Source: Lingula anatina
Taxonomy: Eukaryota > Brachiopoda > Lingulata > Lingulida > Lingulidae
Reading direction: 5' to 3'
Assembly: GCF_001039355.2 (NCBI RefSeq)
Contig: NW_019775996.1
Span: 62,001 to 126,000, forward strand
Length of the DNA stretch: 64,000 bases
The translations under genes and the position numbers were made by a program. Shown one piece after another: positions 1 to 12,099 of the stretch; the first letter of the stretch is position 1, and every line of letters begins with the position of its first letter. Under the pieces are notes generated by a model. That model had not been told where the DNA came from, did no database searches, and saw only the letters and a program-made list of their open reading frames with translations.

Positions 1-250
1 TGACGTCCCTAGCGCACTTGGAGATGCTAGTCAGTCATGTGATCAATCCTGATGACGTCTTGATTTATGGGTAGCAAAACACGTGTAGCCCCTTTTCACA
101 ATGTATGTGTTAATTGCGCGTGGTCTTCACTGTTCTTTCTTTTTTTTTTGGGGGGGGGGGGTGGATAAGCATATTGCTAGGGGCTCTTGTTATTCTATGA
201 AAATTTAGATGTTTATATCAAAAGCGTGAAAACCACCCCTTCTTTGCCAG

Positions 251-495
251 ATCCTTGCTATGGCAAATACGACGGCGACTACGAACTCTCAGGGTCCTGG
301 ACTGGACTATTTTACGGCGCGGATCCACGCTGCTTCTTCGTGAAGTGTTCCAATGGGATCAGCTGGCTTAGCGCGTGCGCAAAGGGTACAACCAATGATG
401 AGCATGGCGCCGGGTTCTGTTACTATCAGGATCACTACGGGATCTGCGGGTATCCGTATCCCAACAAGCAACATTCTGGCAATGCTGGGCACTAG
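251..495 (+). CDS. Terminal exon, peritrophin-type chitin-binding domain (5' part of gene outside window)
   Basis: This is a last exon that enters in phase 1 after a pyrimidine-rich acceptor ending at 250 and runs to a TAG at 493-495. The roughly 80 residues carry six cysteines in the order of a CBM14/peritrophin-A domain: DPCYGKY, GADPRCFFVKC, LSAC, GFC and GIC. Domains of this type bind chitin in secreted or matrix proteins. The acceptor phase matches the last exon of the mucin-like gene at 3773-7769, so this is probably the end of a related gene starting left of the window. A polyadenylation signal follows at 594-599. It could instead be one of two alternative last exons together with 904-1076. 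Confidence 0.55.
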
Positions 496-593
496 CACAA
501 GCGATGAACACATATATATTGCTACATAGACTGCTTGAACAGACCTATATTGTATTAACGCCAAAATATAAGCGTATAAGCGTTCCTACAGGA

Positions 594-599
594 AATAAA
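594..599 (+). terminator. Polyadenylation signal AATAAA
   Basis: AATAAA lies about 100 bp after the stop codon of the chitin-binding exon at 251-495. No other candidate lies closer to that stop. Confidence 0.5.
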
Positions 600-903
600 C
601 AATGAATTTAACAATGAGAAAATACTTTGGAGGGACCTGTGTGAAACTGGGAAAACTCAGCAGCAAGAGACCATGAAGGACAGCGTGGCGTATTTATGGA
701 AAACGTGACCAAACATTATGTGCAATGCAGTGAAAGGATCATCTGCCTAGATTGTATTTACGAAATTCCTAAAAAGAAAAAAAAATGCGCGCAATACACC
801 TTTCAGGGATCGCTTTTGTGTACTGCTCAGCTGTCACTCACTGCGCATGCGCGACGTTGTCACCCACGTGGTCTCTTATCTGCTTCCCTTTTCTCAGTTC
901 CAG

Positions 904-1076
904 GCGCCTACTGCAACTACGCCGGGGAGTACCAGCCCATGCCGGGAGACCAGGGGATGTTTATTCAGTGTGACGAGATTTTTCGACCCAGGGCTCAGAA
1001 ATGCGCCCCAGCGACCAAGTGGTGTCAGGCCTACTTCGTGTGTATCAACCTCTACGACTCCTGTCCGAGTTTCTAG
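904..1076 (+). CDS. Second terminal exon, diverged chitin-binding-like domain
   Basis: The exon follows the acceptor TTCTCAGTTCCAG and is entered in phase 1, like the exons at 251, 7579 and 9074. It encodes about 57 residues with six cysteines (GAYCNYAGEY, FIQC, AQKC, KWC, FVC, DSC) and stops at 1074-1076. The spacing is shorter than in a standard CBM14 domain, so chitin binding is likely but not certain. With 251-495 it is either the end of a tandemly duplicated gene or an alternative last exon of the same upstream gene. An AATAAA at 1617-1622 would end its 3' UTR. Confidence 0.45.
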
Positions 1077-1616
1077 GAGGACTCTCGACCGCCAGATGTC
1101 ACTGTAGTAGTAGCAACAGACTGTAGATTGGGCGTGTCTTGTGGCAGATGTTTTTGTTTGATTGAGGGTGAGGTCGTTTCATATTGTGACGATTTTTTGT
1201 TTTACAAGTGGAGGTGTGTGTCGAAAATTTGTAAGGCGTTAAATCAGACACCAGGTGCAAAGTTCTTAAAGATTCATTCATTTCGTTTTGTAACTTGTGG
1301 TCACATTACATGTTTTAATGTAAAAAGAACCTATTTGTCTAAATTGACAGATTGAGTCAAGACTCGATCAACTGTAGGACAAAGATATGGCCGTAAGTTG
1401 CAGGACACGTACTTTCTGTGTAAAAAAGCCTCTTGAAAATGAACATTATAAGCTACAATTCACGTCCAGTCCACATTGTACACTGCATTACTTCACAATG
1501 TCGTTTTCTCTGTCTCAAAAAAGGAAGGAACTGATATGTCTCAATTTTCTTCTTTGGTGACATTTTGTCCTTACACATGTTGAATTATTGTTCGCTGTTA
1601 CGCTTTTTTTTTTGTA

Positions 1617-1622
1617 AATAAA
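1617..1622 (+). terminator. Polyadenylation signal AATAAA
   Basis: AATAAA about 540 bp after the stop of the exon at 904-1076. It plausibly ends that transcript. Confidence 0.4.
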
Positions 1623-2937
1623 GACGTTACATTCAAGAATAACGGTGTCTTAGTATACATATTATATACACTGTACTACATTCATGATGAATTGCAGAAG
1701 AGCGCGTTATCATATGGAAAAAAGACGTGGTGTTCAACTTTGATTGTGGCGCAAATGCTGTTCGTTTCATAAATATTGCATTCCATAGACGTTGCCGTAT
1801 ACAATCTAATATAGGGACTGGAAATTTGATTCCCTTTAACTTGGGTCGAAGGGTGTTTTTTTTTTTTCTGAAAAAGTGGACCTTTTATAATGAAACCTTT
1901 GTGTACCTAGATCAAATTGTACCCAGAATGGACCTTTTTCTGACAAAAAGGGCGGTTCTTTCGAACACCCCGAACCCCCCCCCACCACCACCCCCGGCGA
2001 CGGGCCTGGACTAATAAGACAACTAACTGTTTATACATGTAAACGTTAATGGTGTTGCTTGTATGAGCGATGATTTAACATTGAACATCTATTCATATTT
2101 TTTTACCAAAAGAACACTATGCTGCTACAATCACTGACTACTCTCGTCCTGTCGATTCCCGTGTTTAGCATTCATTTTCCCTCTTTGACATTAAATTGAA
2201 AAGGTTTTGTTAGTCATGAAAATACAATAAGCAAAAGAAATCATGTTATGTAAGACAATATAAAAGAGATAACAGTTTTTCGTATTATACACAACAAAAA
2301 CGCTGTAATCATCTTACTGTAATTATCTTACCACCAAAACGTCAGTTATCGCAATTATTCTGGAACCTGCGTTTGCCAGAAAATCCATTTTTTGCCAAGC
2401 TTAAAATGAACAGTTTTTATCCCTATTTATAAATGCGTTCATGAGCGACAACTTTAGATATCCGTGAATACCGCCGACAGAAAAGTTTTACTTTAATTCA
2501 TGTTCATTAAAAATACACTCCATGGAATTTACCCTCCAAATCGGATTTTCACCGGAAAATAAGCAATTTTCTTGAACTCTGGAATCATCCATCTATCCCC
2601 TTTTTACTTGGATTCTACTTGGATTCGTGGTAATATTTCTTGAGGTTGATTTTATCTTTTGATGACTGACCAGTAATTACATGTACAACAGCAGGCTCTT
2701 CCTATACGCTCCAATATCAGTATCATTAATAGATAAGCCCCAGAAAAATATTTAAGGGGTTAAATTGATTTATGGTGCATGTTTAAGGTTTTATAAGACG
2801 CCGTGGAAGGCAAAATAAGCATTTGGGTGATTTTCAAACCTATGGGGTGTACCCTTAAACATATACTGGTAAAATGGGCCTAACAGCTAGATTTTACTCT
2901 TGTTTGTCTTGGGGATGTGTTTAAATCCAACTTGTGG

Positions 2938-2984
<47 letters not shown>

Positions 2985-3772
2985 TTTACTTTAGGTCAGT
3001 TGGGATTTTTTCACTCATTAAACCAAAGTCTAATATATTTCTTTCATTATAAATGGACGTAAAGATTTTAACATTTTCTCAGATTTCGATCTCGTAACTC
3101 ATCCATTTTGTCGGGCCAAAAGTATCAGTTTACTCCTGAAGACTCGCCTATATTTCTTTCTCCTGTTTTAATTTTTAAACATCAGTTTACTACATGCATA
3201 ACATTAAATCAATTTTCACATTCATTCTGCAGCTTATAGATATATAGGCGGCAGATTTCATATAGTCGCATATGTTCCCTAAAGGTATGCCTGCAGCACT
3301 GAGACATTTGGTGCACAGGGCCGCCTAAAGCAATACATCCATCTGAAACTCTTCACATTGGAATATGTATACTAGATCTATTAGAACAAGAGGAAGTCCA
3401 TGTCACTTCTAATTAAACCGTCCTAACTACCCACAATGTATTCAGAAACCTATAGCGGTAGATATATTATGACCAAATCATAGACTGTATCAAATGCTTC
3501 CACAAAAACTTACTACGGCAGTAAAACGGATGGTGCCGCGTGGAATGCAGTCAATGACGACCTGCCTGAAGCTAAACCTCAAACAGCAGAACCCAGCACG
3601 ACCCGCTGTAAATACTGCCATTAAAATATTAGAAAACACGTCGCAAATATTCACACACGAGCGCAGTAAACAGGTGTTCAGATAGTCCACCTTTCGACTG
3701 CTTCTGTCCTTAGTTCAATTTTCACAAAGTTTCCTAATCTGAACTCCCGATTTCCCGCGTCCAGAGGTCATA
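1623..3772. other. Intergenic, no gene seen
   Basis: No supported exon is visible. The stretch holds a G/C-run-rich segment at about 1845-2010 whose end (GGCGACGGGCCTGG) looks like the edge of an old transposon or SINE, and an (AAT)n microsatellite at 2939-2983. The overlapping ORFs on both strands at 3490-3690 have no family signature. Confidence 0.5.
2939..2983. repeat. (AAT)n microsatellite
   Basis: About 15 uninterrupted AAT units. Confidence 0.95.
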
Positions 3773-6700
3773 ATGACCGTCATTTTCTCTCTCCGGACAT
3801 TGGGAGTACTACTCGGTGCTGTGATATCACACACTAAGGCACAGAATACGGTAGAGGAACCATCAGCAGAGGTGAGTATAGTGTACTGGTGTAACACTAT
3901 CGGATCCAGGATTTTGACAATGAGGGGTGGGGGAATGGAGGGCGTGGCCCAAGAGGAGGGAGGTAACACGTGGGGGTGGGGGTGGGTTGGGGGTGGCACA
4001 AGGATCAAAGATGTTTGCTTTGCCTTGCTCTGCAAATATAGATTAGTAGACTAGTGTAATCTTGTTTAAATATGTTAAGTACTGTAGTGCATAAACTGGG
4101 TCTTGGCTGGGGAAAAGAGATACCTCTGACGGTAAAGAGGGGAGGGGGTATAGCCTGGGCCCGCTATTGTTATTAAAATGACATTTAAAACGATAATGGT
4201 CCTTTGCCTTATTATAAGTACTGTGCCTGTATTACTCCAGTGCGTTATTTATTGTTTTATATATATCATATGATAATAAGATTGTCATCTCTCATATTTT
4301 TTAGTAAACTACAGTAGCAATAAGTTGTATTTGAAAAATAAGCATATTTCAACACTGGAATCCCATACATAGGAAGAGCGTATGTAGGGTATATCAAGAT
4401 TGTCATAATGTATCTTTGCCGTGACATTTAATACAAATGCAATGGAAGGCGTCTGTTTTAAAGCGATATCTGTACATTAATATTTTCTTCTGTATTTTTG
4501 TGTTTCTCGGCCTTTATTTATTTATTAATTAGTTTATTTATCTTTTTATTTATCTTTATATATATTTATTTATTTATTTATTTATTTATTTTATGTGCAG
4601 GTGGTTCTCCCCTGGAATTATGAAAGATACTACAGCACGTCACCTAGCAGCCAGTCTGTTACCACGGCAACAGTTGCCACGACAACTGAATCTAACTCCC
4701 TTTGGTCATCAGATGCAGACTTTTGGGACCAGTATTCAGAATATTTCCAAAGTCTTAATGTTGCTGCATCTCCAGACGAGAATAGTGCAGAGGCACAATA
4801 CTCCACGACGCCAGCTACTACACGTGCTGCTCCAACCACTACGCAGGCGCAGCATGACGAAGAACATGCGATAGAGGGCGACACATACTCTGACTACTGG
4901 ACGATGTTTCAGCAGTTGTTTGCACCCGACCAATACAGCAGCCAACCGACCACGCCCATCACAACCGTTATGACCACTACAACAACAACACCGACACCAA
5001 CTCCCACCGTGCCGACAACAGTAAAGTTATCAGTAAACGACCCGTATCAGGCAGGAGCAGGTCAAGCTTCAGATGACCCATATAACAACTACTGGTCATC
5101 ATTTATGAAAGTCCTAAAGGAAATATACCAATGGCAGGCCACCAATTCTGTTCGAGCTGTTACAACATCGGATTCATATCAGCCGGGGAGCGTGGAAGAG
5201 CCGAGCACTGAGAACGGCCTGATCCAAACCGATGCAACACCGGCTGAAAATCAGGACATCGATTATGTCTCCCAAACTCCAGTCCCAGCCAGCTCTGTGG
5301 AATCAAAGAAAGCTGCTGTTCAGGGGTCAGCCCAAGTTGGTTCTCCGTCCCAAAGCAATTCAATAGTTTACCGAGAACAGCCACCAGCAACACCGGCTGA
5401 AAGTGATCCTGCTTCGGTGTATCAAGGAACCCTTACAGGAACACCAGATGAAATCCAGTCTGCTGGGTCAATTCAGGCATCTTCTGCAGAACACAGTTAT
5501 CAGGGCGTTGAACCACCAGCGCCATCTGATGTGAGTTATCAAGGAAACGAGCCAGCAACCCTGGCGGAAAGTCAGCCCACTCAGCTGTACCAAGATTTGG
5601 AACCGGCGTCCCCGGATGAAGGTGCTCTAGTTACAAATAATCAAATACTCCATTCAGGGACTCCAGAAGAGGGCAGCACTATCACCAAGTTCCAGTCAGA
5701 CATATCAGCCCTTACAGCGGCAGGCATGCCTGTGGCATCTCCAGATGAAGGCACTCCTGCCACAGTGACATACCGAGGAACTGAACCAGGTACGGTCTCT
5801 GAGAGTCAGACGGTGGAGGCCTACATAGCCGCCAACCCTGTCAACCCGCCTGTAAGCCAAACCCAGCATCATGGATACCGTCCTAATAACATGCACCGAC
5901 CTCCAATACCCACTACTACCGCACAGCGACCCACCTCCGGGACAACCCCTAGTTATCCTATATACCACGAGCAGCAAGTGTCAGCGGGAGAAGCAGATAC
6001 ACACAATTCATACATTCCCCCCTCCCACAAGTCACAGGAGGGAAGCTATGCAACAAGTCAACACAATACTCAATCGATGTCCTACCAGCATCCCTCAGTG
6101 TCAACATATAGCACCGTAGCGACCACCACAACGACAACAGCGACGCCTATCGTGAACCTTTACCCTCGTGTTGCAGAACAAGAGCCAAATTACGCTGTCC
6201 CACAACAAGAAGCTACCCAGGGTTTGCCTTATGAGTGGATCTCCCCTTGGACGCTGTCAACCACTACCCCATTTCCGCCGACATATGGGACGACCTATTA
6301 CCAGTCAACGCCGTCATCCACCTACTCTCAGCCTGTAGAGTCCACAACCCGTCCTGCGCCTCCTCCCGTTACCATGACTACCACGCCAGCTCCTAGTTAT
6401 TGGGACAACAGCGGTCCTGATTTTGCCGGTTTACCCAATCATCCACCGACAAGCTTAAAAACACACGAAGAAGGCAGCGGGTACAGTACAAACGGTCAAA
6501 AACACAGGCCATATGTTTCTCCAGTAGTTCATGAAAATTCTGGTATTTATGCGCAGAGACCGTCCACAGAACCACCGATGAAGCTCCACGAGCCACGTTA
6601 CGTCTATTACCCTAAGAGGCCAAGGTCCAGAAAGGAATTAGTGCGTGACCCTAGAACCGGCCTGCTTAATTCACCCCCTGAATATCGCCCTCGACCCAAA

Positions 6701-7769
6701 CCTATTGTCATGACAACAACCATAGCTCCTCCGTTGTCAAGGAGACTGCCATATGGCGCCCCCTATGGACAAGCCCGGATGGATCCGGTGTCGGAGTACA
6801 GGGCGCAGAATCCTATAGGCAGAAACGCTGCTATGATGGGGATCCTGATGCCGGATGCGTATGAGCATTTCCATGGTAACAGCTTGGAGTATGGATCATA
6901 TCAGGACGTGCGTCCAAGGCAGTATACAGGTGGGCATGACGGGCCAGACCATGCCTCGTGGGAAGTGGTGAACAACGTGGGGAAATGCAGACATATAGGT
7001 GAGTGTTTTGTTGTTTGCTGTTCGTATTGTTGCGCCACTCATGTGTATGCCTGGCATAAAGGTATGCCTGGTATATAGTGATTATGCCTAAAAGTCCCCT
7101 CTCTCTCTATCCCTACCCTGACCCTACGCTGTCTTTTAGTTTAAGCCCGGCCCAAGGTCACAGCCCCAGGGTGAAATGTTGCCTTCCTTTTTCCGAAATT
7201 CCAATAGGCTTGAATATTAAAGCTATAGAGGTTATGTTACCATTTCAGTGTCTATTGATGACTTCTCCCAATGTCATTTAGTCAATTTGCTCCCACATAT
7301 TTCAATGTGATACAGGATGCTAACTCATTCAGAATTATGCACCCTATTCAAAATGTTCTACATGGACCTAATTTTTTAAAACTATTTTTATATTTTAAAA
7401 AATATCCAAAATTGATTCTTTATTCCGGTACAATGCAAGTTATAATACGTTTCCATTCCCTTAAGTATGTTATAACTCACTGGTTTTTATAGCCATGTTA
7501 TCAATGTCAGTAGTACGTTGAGTACGTTTTATTTGCTTCTCTACACTATCATGTGTACATATCCTGTTGATATTTCAGCCGGAGCCTGCTACCTTCGAGA
7601 CCCAGGTCTCTACCCACACCCTAATAGACGCTGTTTCATCCAGTGTGACTATGCAGGGGGTAGTCACGTGCAGGAATGTCCCCCGGGGACACTGTGGGGT
7701 GGCACCTCCACGAGACCCGCAGGGTACAACATGTGTACCGCCAAGGCAAGGGCTCACGGAGCTTATTGA
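3773..7769 (+). CDS. Secreted mucin-like protein with C-terminal chitin-binding domain (3 exons)
   Basis: Exons 3773-3871, 4601-6998 and 7579-7769 join in phases 0 and 1 through GTGAGT donors and TGCAG/TTTCAG acceptors, giving 895 residues. Exon 1 supplies the ATG and a signal peptide: a hydrophobic stretch at about residues 4-19 with likely cleavage near residue 23. Residues 50-210 contain three copies of a short aromatic motif (DxYxxYWxxFxxL type, at about 71-85, 127-140 and 192-206) separated by Thr-rich linkers. Residues 260-430 repeat EPATxAES...YQG units, and the rest is Thr/Pro/Tyr-rich with a basic PKRPRSRK segment. All cysteines recognised lie in the last ~70 residues and fit a CBM14/peritrophin domain (GKC, GAC, RRCFIQC, QEC, NMC). 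The expected role is an O-glycosylated, chitin-binding matrix or mucus protein. The large exon is read from the acceptor at 4601; the upstream GTG is not a start. Confidence 0.8.
4560..4591. repeat. (ATTT)n microsatellite beside the splice acceptor
   Basis: TTTA/ATTT repeats run almost to the acceptor of exon 2 of the mucin-like gene and supply its T-rich tract. Confidence 0.85.
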
Positions 7770-7854
7770 AAACAATCTACTCGTATTTATTTAGTGACCT
7801 TGATCTTGACCTTGACCAACAAGTCGCTGAATCGTTTCTTTTCACAGGAACATA

Positions 7855-7860
7855 AATAAA
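7855..7860 (+). terminator. Polyadenylation signal AATAAA
   Basis: AATAAA 86 bp after the stop of the mucin-like gene. The same signal lies at 9350-9355 in the downstream duplicate. Confidence 0.6.
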
Positions 7861-7954
7861 CAAATAAATTTTAATGTATCAATTAAGCAACGACACGACT
7901 GATATCCATTCGGGTTAAATAATGATCTCTCTGCCCCAGATGCCATCTGTCGGT

Positions 7955-7955
7955 N
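7955..7955. other. Single-N assembly join
   Basis: One N joins the 3' flank of the mucin-like gene directly to the middle of a second copy of its large exon. The sequence on both sides is shared (6599-7954 against 7956-9449), as expected where two overlapping contigs were abutted without merging. Confidence 0.75.
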
Positions 7956-8813
7956 TACGTCTACTACCCCAAGAGGCCAAAGTCCAGAAAGGACCTTGTG
8001 CGTGACCCTAGAACCGGCCTGCTTAATTCACCTCCTGTGCTTCGTCCTCGACCCAAACCCGTCACCATCATGACAACAACCATAGCTCCTCCGTTGTCAA
8101 GGACACCGCCATATGGCGCCCCCTATGGACAAGCCCGGATGGATCTGGTGTCTGAGTACAGGGCGCAGAATCCTATAGGCAGAAACGCTGTTATGATAGG
8201 GATCCTTATGACGGATGCGTATGATCATTTCCATGGTAACAGCTTGGAGTATGGATCATATCAGGACGTGCGTCCAAGGCAGTATACAGGTGGGCATGAC
8301 AGGCCAGACCATGCCTCGTGGGAAGTGGTGAACAACGTGGGGAAATGCAGACATATAGGTGAGTGTTTTGTTGTTTGCTGTTCGTATTGATGCTCCACTC
8401 ATGTGTATGCCTGGTATAAAGGTATGTTATAGTGATTATTCATTAACACATGTGTGCCTCTACTATTGCCAATTAACCTCGGTGAGCTGCCTAAACGTCC
8501 CCTCCCTCTATCCCTACCCTGACCTTACGCTGTCTCTTAGTTTAGGCCCAGTCTCTTGGTATCAACCACAAGGTCACAGCCCAGGGAGAAAGGTGGCCTT
8601 CCTTTTTCCGAAATTCCAATGCTGGGCTTGAATAGTAAAGCTAGAGGTTATGTTACCATTTCAATGTCTTTTGATGACTTCTCCCAATGTTATTTAGTAA
8701 GTTTGCTCCAACATATTTCAATGTGATACAGGGTGCTAACTCATTCAGAATTATGCACCCTATTCAAAATGTTCCACATGGACCTATAAAAAAAAAAATA
8801 TATATATATGGGC

Positions 8814-8898
<85 letters not shown>

Positions 8899-9264
8899 TA
8901 TCCAACACTGATTCTTATTCCGGTACAATGTAAGTTTTGATAAGTTTTCATTCACTTAAGTATGATATGACTCATTGGTTTTTATAACCATGTTATCAAT
9001 ACCAGTAGTACGTTGAGCACGTTTTATGTGCTTCTCTACACTATCATATGTGCATATCCTGTTGATATTTCAGCCGGAGCCTGCTACCTGCGAGACCCAG
9101 GTCTTTACCCACACCCTAATAGACGCTGTTTTATCCAGTGTGACTATGCAGGGGGTAGTCACGTGCAGGAATGTACCCCGGGGACACTGTGGGGTGGCAC
9201 CTCCACGAGACCCGCAGGGTACAACATGTGTACCGCCAAGGCAAGGGCTCACGGAACTTATTGA
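7956..9264 (+). pseudogene. Partial duplicate of the mucin-like gene (3' part only)
   Basis: Positions 7956-8358 repeat the end of the large exon, beginning in frame at YVYYPKRP and ending at the same phase-1 GTGAGT donor. Positions 9074-9264 repeat the terminal chitin-binding exon up to its stop. There is no start codon, signal peptide or repeat region. Differences from the first copy are scattered substitutions of a few percent plus a long (TA)n tract in the intron (8817-8892) that copy 1 lacks. This degree of difference and the N at the left edge suggest the second allele rather than a real tandem duplicate. Frame and splice sites are intact, so it is broken only by truncation. Confidence 0.7.
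8817..8892. repeat. (TA)n microsatellite
   Basis: About 37 TA units in the intron of the partial duplicate; absent from the corresponding intron at 6999-7578. Confidence 0.95.
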
Positions 9265-9634
9265 AAACAATTTACTCGTATATATTTAGTGACCTTGATC
9301 TTGACCTTGACCAACAAGTCGCTGAATCGTTTCTTTTCACAGGAACATAAATAAACAAATAAATTTTAATGTATCAATTAAGCAACGACACGACTGATAT
9401 CCATTCGGGTTAAATAATGATCTCTCTGCCCCAGATGCCCTCTGTCGGTTAAATTAGATTTAAATGACGAGGAATTGTTGACATTGGTTGTTACTGTCAG
9501 GGGATGTTCCGTGTATTACTAGGAATTAGAAGAGGTTTAAGAGCGTCCCTGGTGTATTTTAATTTAAAAGTGGTCTTATATGGCTTATGTACAAGTCTTA
9601 TATACTCAGTACTATGTAGTATTTATGGTGTTGT

Positions 9635-9640
9635 AATAAA
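9635..9640 (+). terminator. Distal polyadenylation signal AATAAA
   Basis: AATAAA about 370 bp after the stop of the duplicated terminal exon. It is a candidate distal poly(A) site for the chitin-binding gene. Confidence 0.35.
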
Positions 9641-10035
9641 CGTGTACCGTATTTTGAACAAGGGGGATAAAAACCTGTAGATTGGCTATGTGTTCCTGCA
9701 TCAATGTATTAAAACAGAAATATCAATTAGGAATCACAGAGGTTAAAAGACACAGTAGGGACAGTTGGAAAAAATAAGAAAGAATATGCGGTCGATTAAG
9801 CATGACATTGCGGTATGATTATGTCAGCAGCTTGCACATCTGATGGAATGCATTTGTATTTACATGTACAAGTACCTGCATGGTCTTTCTGGGTTACTCC
9901 TTTCATGGGAAGTGGAACAGTTACCTTCATGATCAAGTTAATTTAACGCTTATTTTTATTCGCTTGAATTTATCAAATGCGGACTAATTCAAAACGTCAA
10001 ACGAGTTACACGGCTGTATGTCGAAAGAGCCATCC

Positions 10036-10778
10036 CCAGGCCCCCGTTTCACAAAAAAACTTAAGTCGGTTTCCCTGACTTAGGGCTTGGTTACCAACGT
10101 AATTAAGTCGTTACGTCACTAAGTCCCGTTTCATAAAGAATCTAAAAGGTCGCTTACGTCGTTTTTTTTCTTAGCTGTAAGTCGACGATGTCAAGCCTCC
10201 TCGGGAGGAGACTTAAGTCGGCAAGCTCAACTAAAACTCGGTAAATGAGAGCATAAACAACAAAAATTTGGAAAGAACATACCTCCTTCAAGATATTGTG
10301 TTATAACATCCTTGAATAGCACTGACATTTATGGAATATTAAAATAAAAAATAAAATTCCACTTTACCCAGCCGATCGCGTGTTTGTTTATGTTTTTGAC
10401 CGCTAGACGTCCCTCAGTAGTGTTCCACGACAAGCTAATGTTTAACTGTTACTTTGAAGTTGTATCGAAGTTAAACTAATCAGTAAAGTTAAAAAACAAA
10501 TTTTGTTTCTGTTTTGGCTGATTTTTATTGTTGATAAACGTTCGTTCTCGGCCGAAAGAGGCCATGAAACGTCATGTCTTGTGAAACTTTTGATATTTTA
10601 CACCTCCTTTTCTTGAAGAGTTTCTCGTGCGCGTCGACTACGGTAAGCACGCTAAGCTAAGGCGTTAGATTCTTTGTGAAACACTCCTAGTCGACTGCAG
10701 CTAAGTCGACCTAGCTAGGCCACCCAGCTCGAGCTAGTCGACTACGGATTTAAGACTCTTTGTGAAACGGGGACCTGG
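10036..10778. mobile_element. Non-autonomous inverted-repeat element (MITE), CCCCGTTTCACAAA termini
   Basis: The left end CCAGGCCCCCGTTTCACAAA is mirrored at the right end as TTTGTGAAACGGGGACCTGG. A second internal pair (TTTCATAAAGAATCTA near 10131 and TAGATTCTTTGTGAAA near 10667) makes the element symmetrical on a larger scale. It is rich in AAGTCG and CGACTA words and has no coding capacity. No clear target-site duplication was found, so the superfamily is not assigned. Confidence 0.65.
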
Positions 10779-11174
10779 TGCATTGATAGAATGCTAATGC
10801 ACTCAGAAAATTACTGAGTGGCCACATCCCTGTATTAGTGCAAAAATTAGAAATCACACACAAGATACAGAATTTGCACTTTGTTTAAAATAAGAAGGAA
10901 TGTAGGTTCATTTGACATGAGACTGTGACAGCCGTGCAAGCAGCACAACTACTGCAATGATGTACCTAACCAGTATCAAGCACTTTTTGTTGCTGGGACA
11001 CCCAAGTCAGTTACTCATTCAGTGAAATCATTTTATCCAGTCAAAATGTTCAACGTGACACCCAAAGCATTTAGACTGTCATGACGTCCAGGCAACATCG
11101 ACACCATTTGTAAGTGTCTACGTAAATATCCTGAGCTTGTCTTGTGTCATCTCCTTTTTTATTATTTATTTATT

Positions 11175-11219
<45 letters not shown>

Positions 11220-11703
11220 ACTGTCAATCAAGGCAATTTTTCTTTCCACTGAGTTCGCTCTGTAGAAGCATTAATATGGCTTAATGACCACTGAATGTTG
11301 TCAGTTTGACACCAATACATTAGACATGATTTTCATGTTTGTTCCTGTTTGAAATAAACAGAAGTCAGCGAGATACTGCTTTCGTCTTTACTACATCCCC
11401 AGTGTGGTTTTTAAGTTGGTTAACTAGTCAGTTCATCCTTTACAACCAACTTATGCACAAAGCGTTTGATGTGAAGTGTGTGGGATTATATTGTATTACA
11501 TCATTGTTTCGATACAAAACAGGTCTGGGAATTGCGTCACTGAGTTTACATCAGAAGAGAAGTAAACATATCAGGGTCATCCGGGGCTGTAAACTTGTAG
11601 ATACACATAAAGCGACATAGAAAAGAAATGGTGGAAAAATGAGTAGCAAAGACACATTCAGTAATGACACGAACTGATATATTGAGAAAAAACAAAAACA
11701 AAA

Positions 11704-11739
<36 letters not shown>

Positions 11740-12099
11740 AGGCATACATGTCTGTTAACATTGAAAAAAAATGCAACTAACTTTTTCATATTTCCAAATC
11801 GAATCATTCCTACCCAACCCTGCACATGGATTCTAAATTTTGTTTCGTGTCTAATTTAAGTATTTCGTTTTAAATTACGGCAAGTCATTTTGCCTTACGA
11901 GACAAGGCACTTTAATACAAGTTGCAGAATGTGTGAACAAAGAGAATAAGACTTTTTCTCAAAAGATATTTCGTACAGCCGCTGGTACCTTTAAGTGTAT
12001 GACTATGACACGGTGACTAAAGGTATGGAGTATTGTTTGTTAACAAAACGGCGTGCGCTGATCCTGTTTATTCTTTATTGTAACGTATCAAGGTCGGCA
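10779..12099. other. Intergenic, simple repeats only
   Basis: No exon recognised. The stretch holds an ATTT/ATT microsatellite at about 11159-11217 and an A-run at about 11706-11738. Positions 11530-11700 resemble 19390-19540, so this is the left flank of the acyltransferase repeat unit. Confidence 0.5.

Noticed and set aside
4593-4874. Overlapping ORF in another frame within the mucin-like exon
   Set aside because: It is a shadow frame over a repeat-rich coding exon that has clear splice phases and a chitin-binding end.
8687-8955. ORFs on both strands reading IYIYIY repeats
   Set aside because: They are translations of a (TA)n microsatellite.
11546-11776. Minus-strand ORF with a long phenylalanine run
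   Set aside because: It is produced by an A-run at about 11706-11738; no family pattern.
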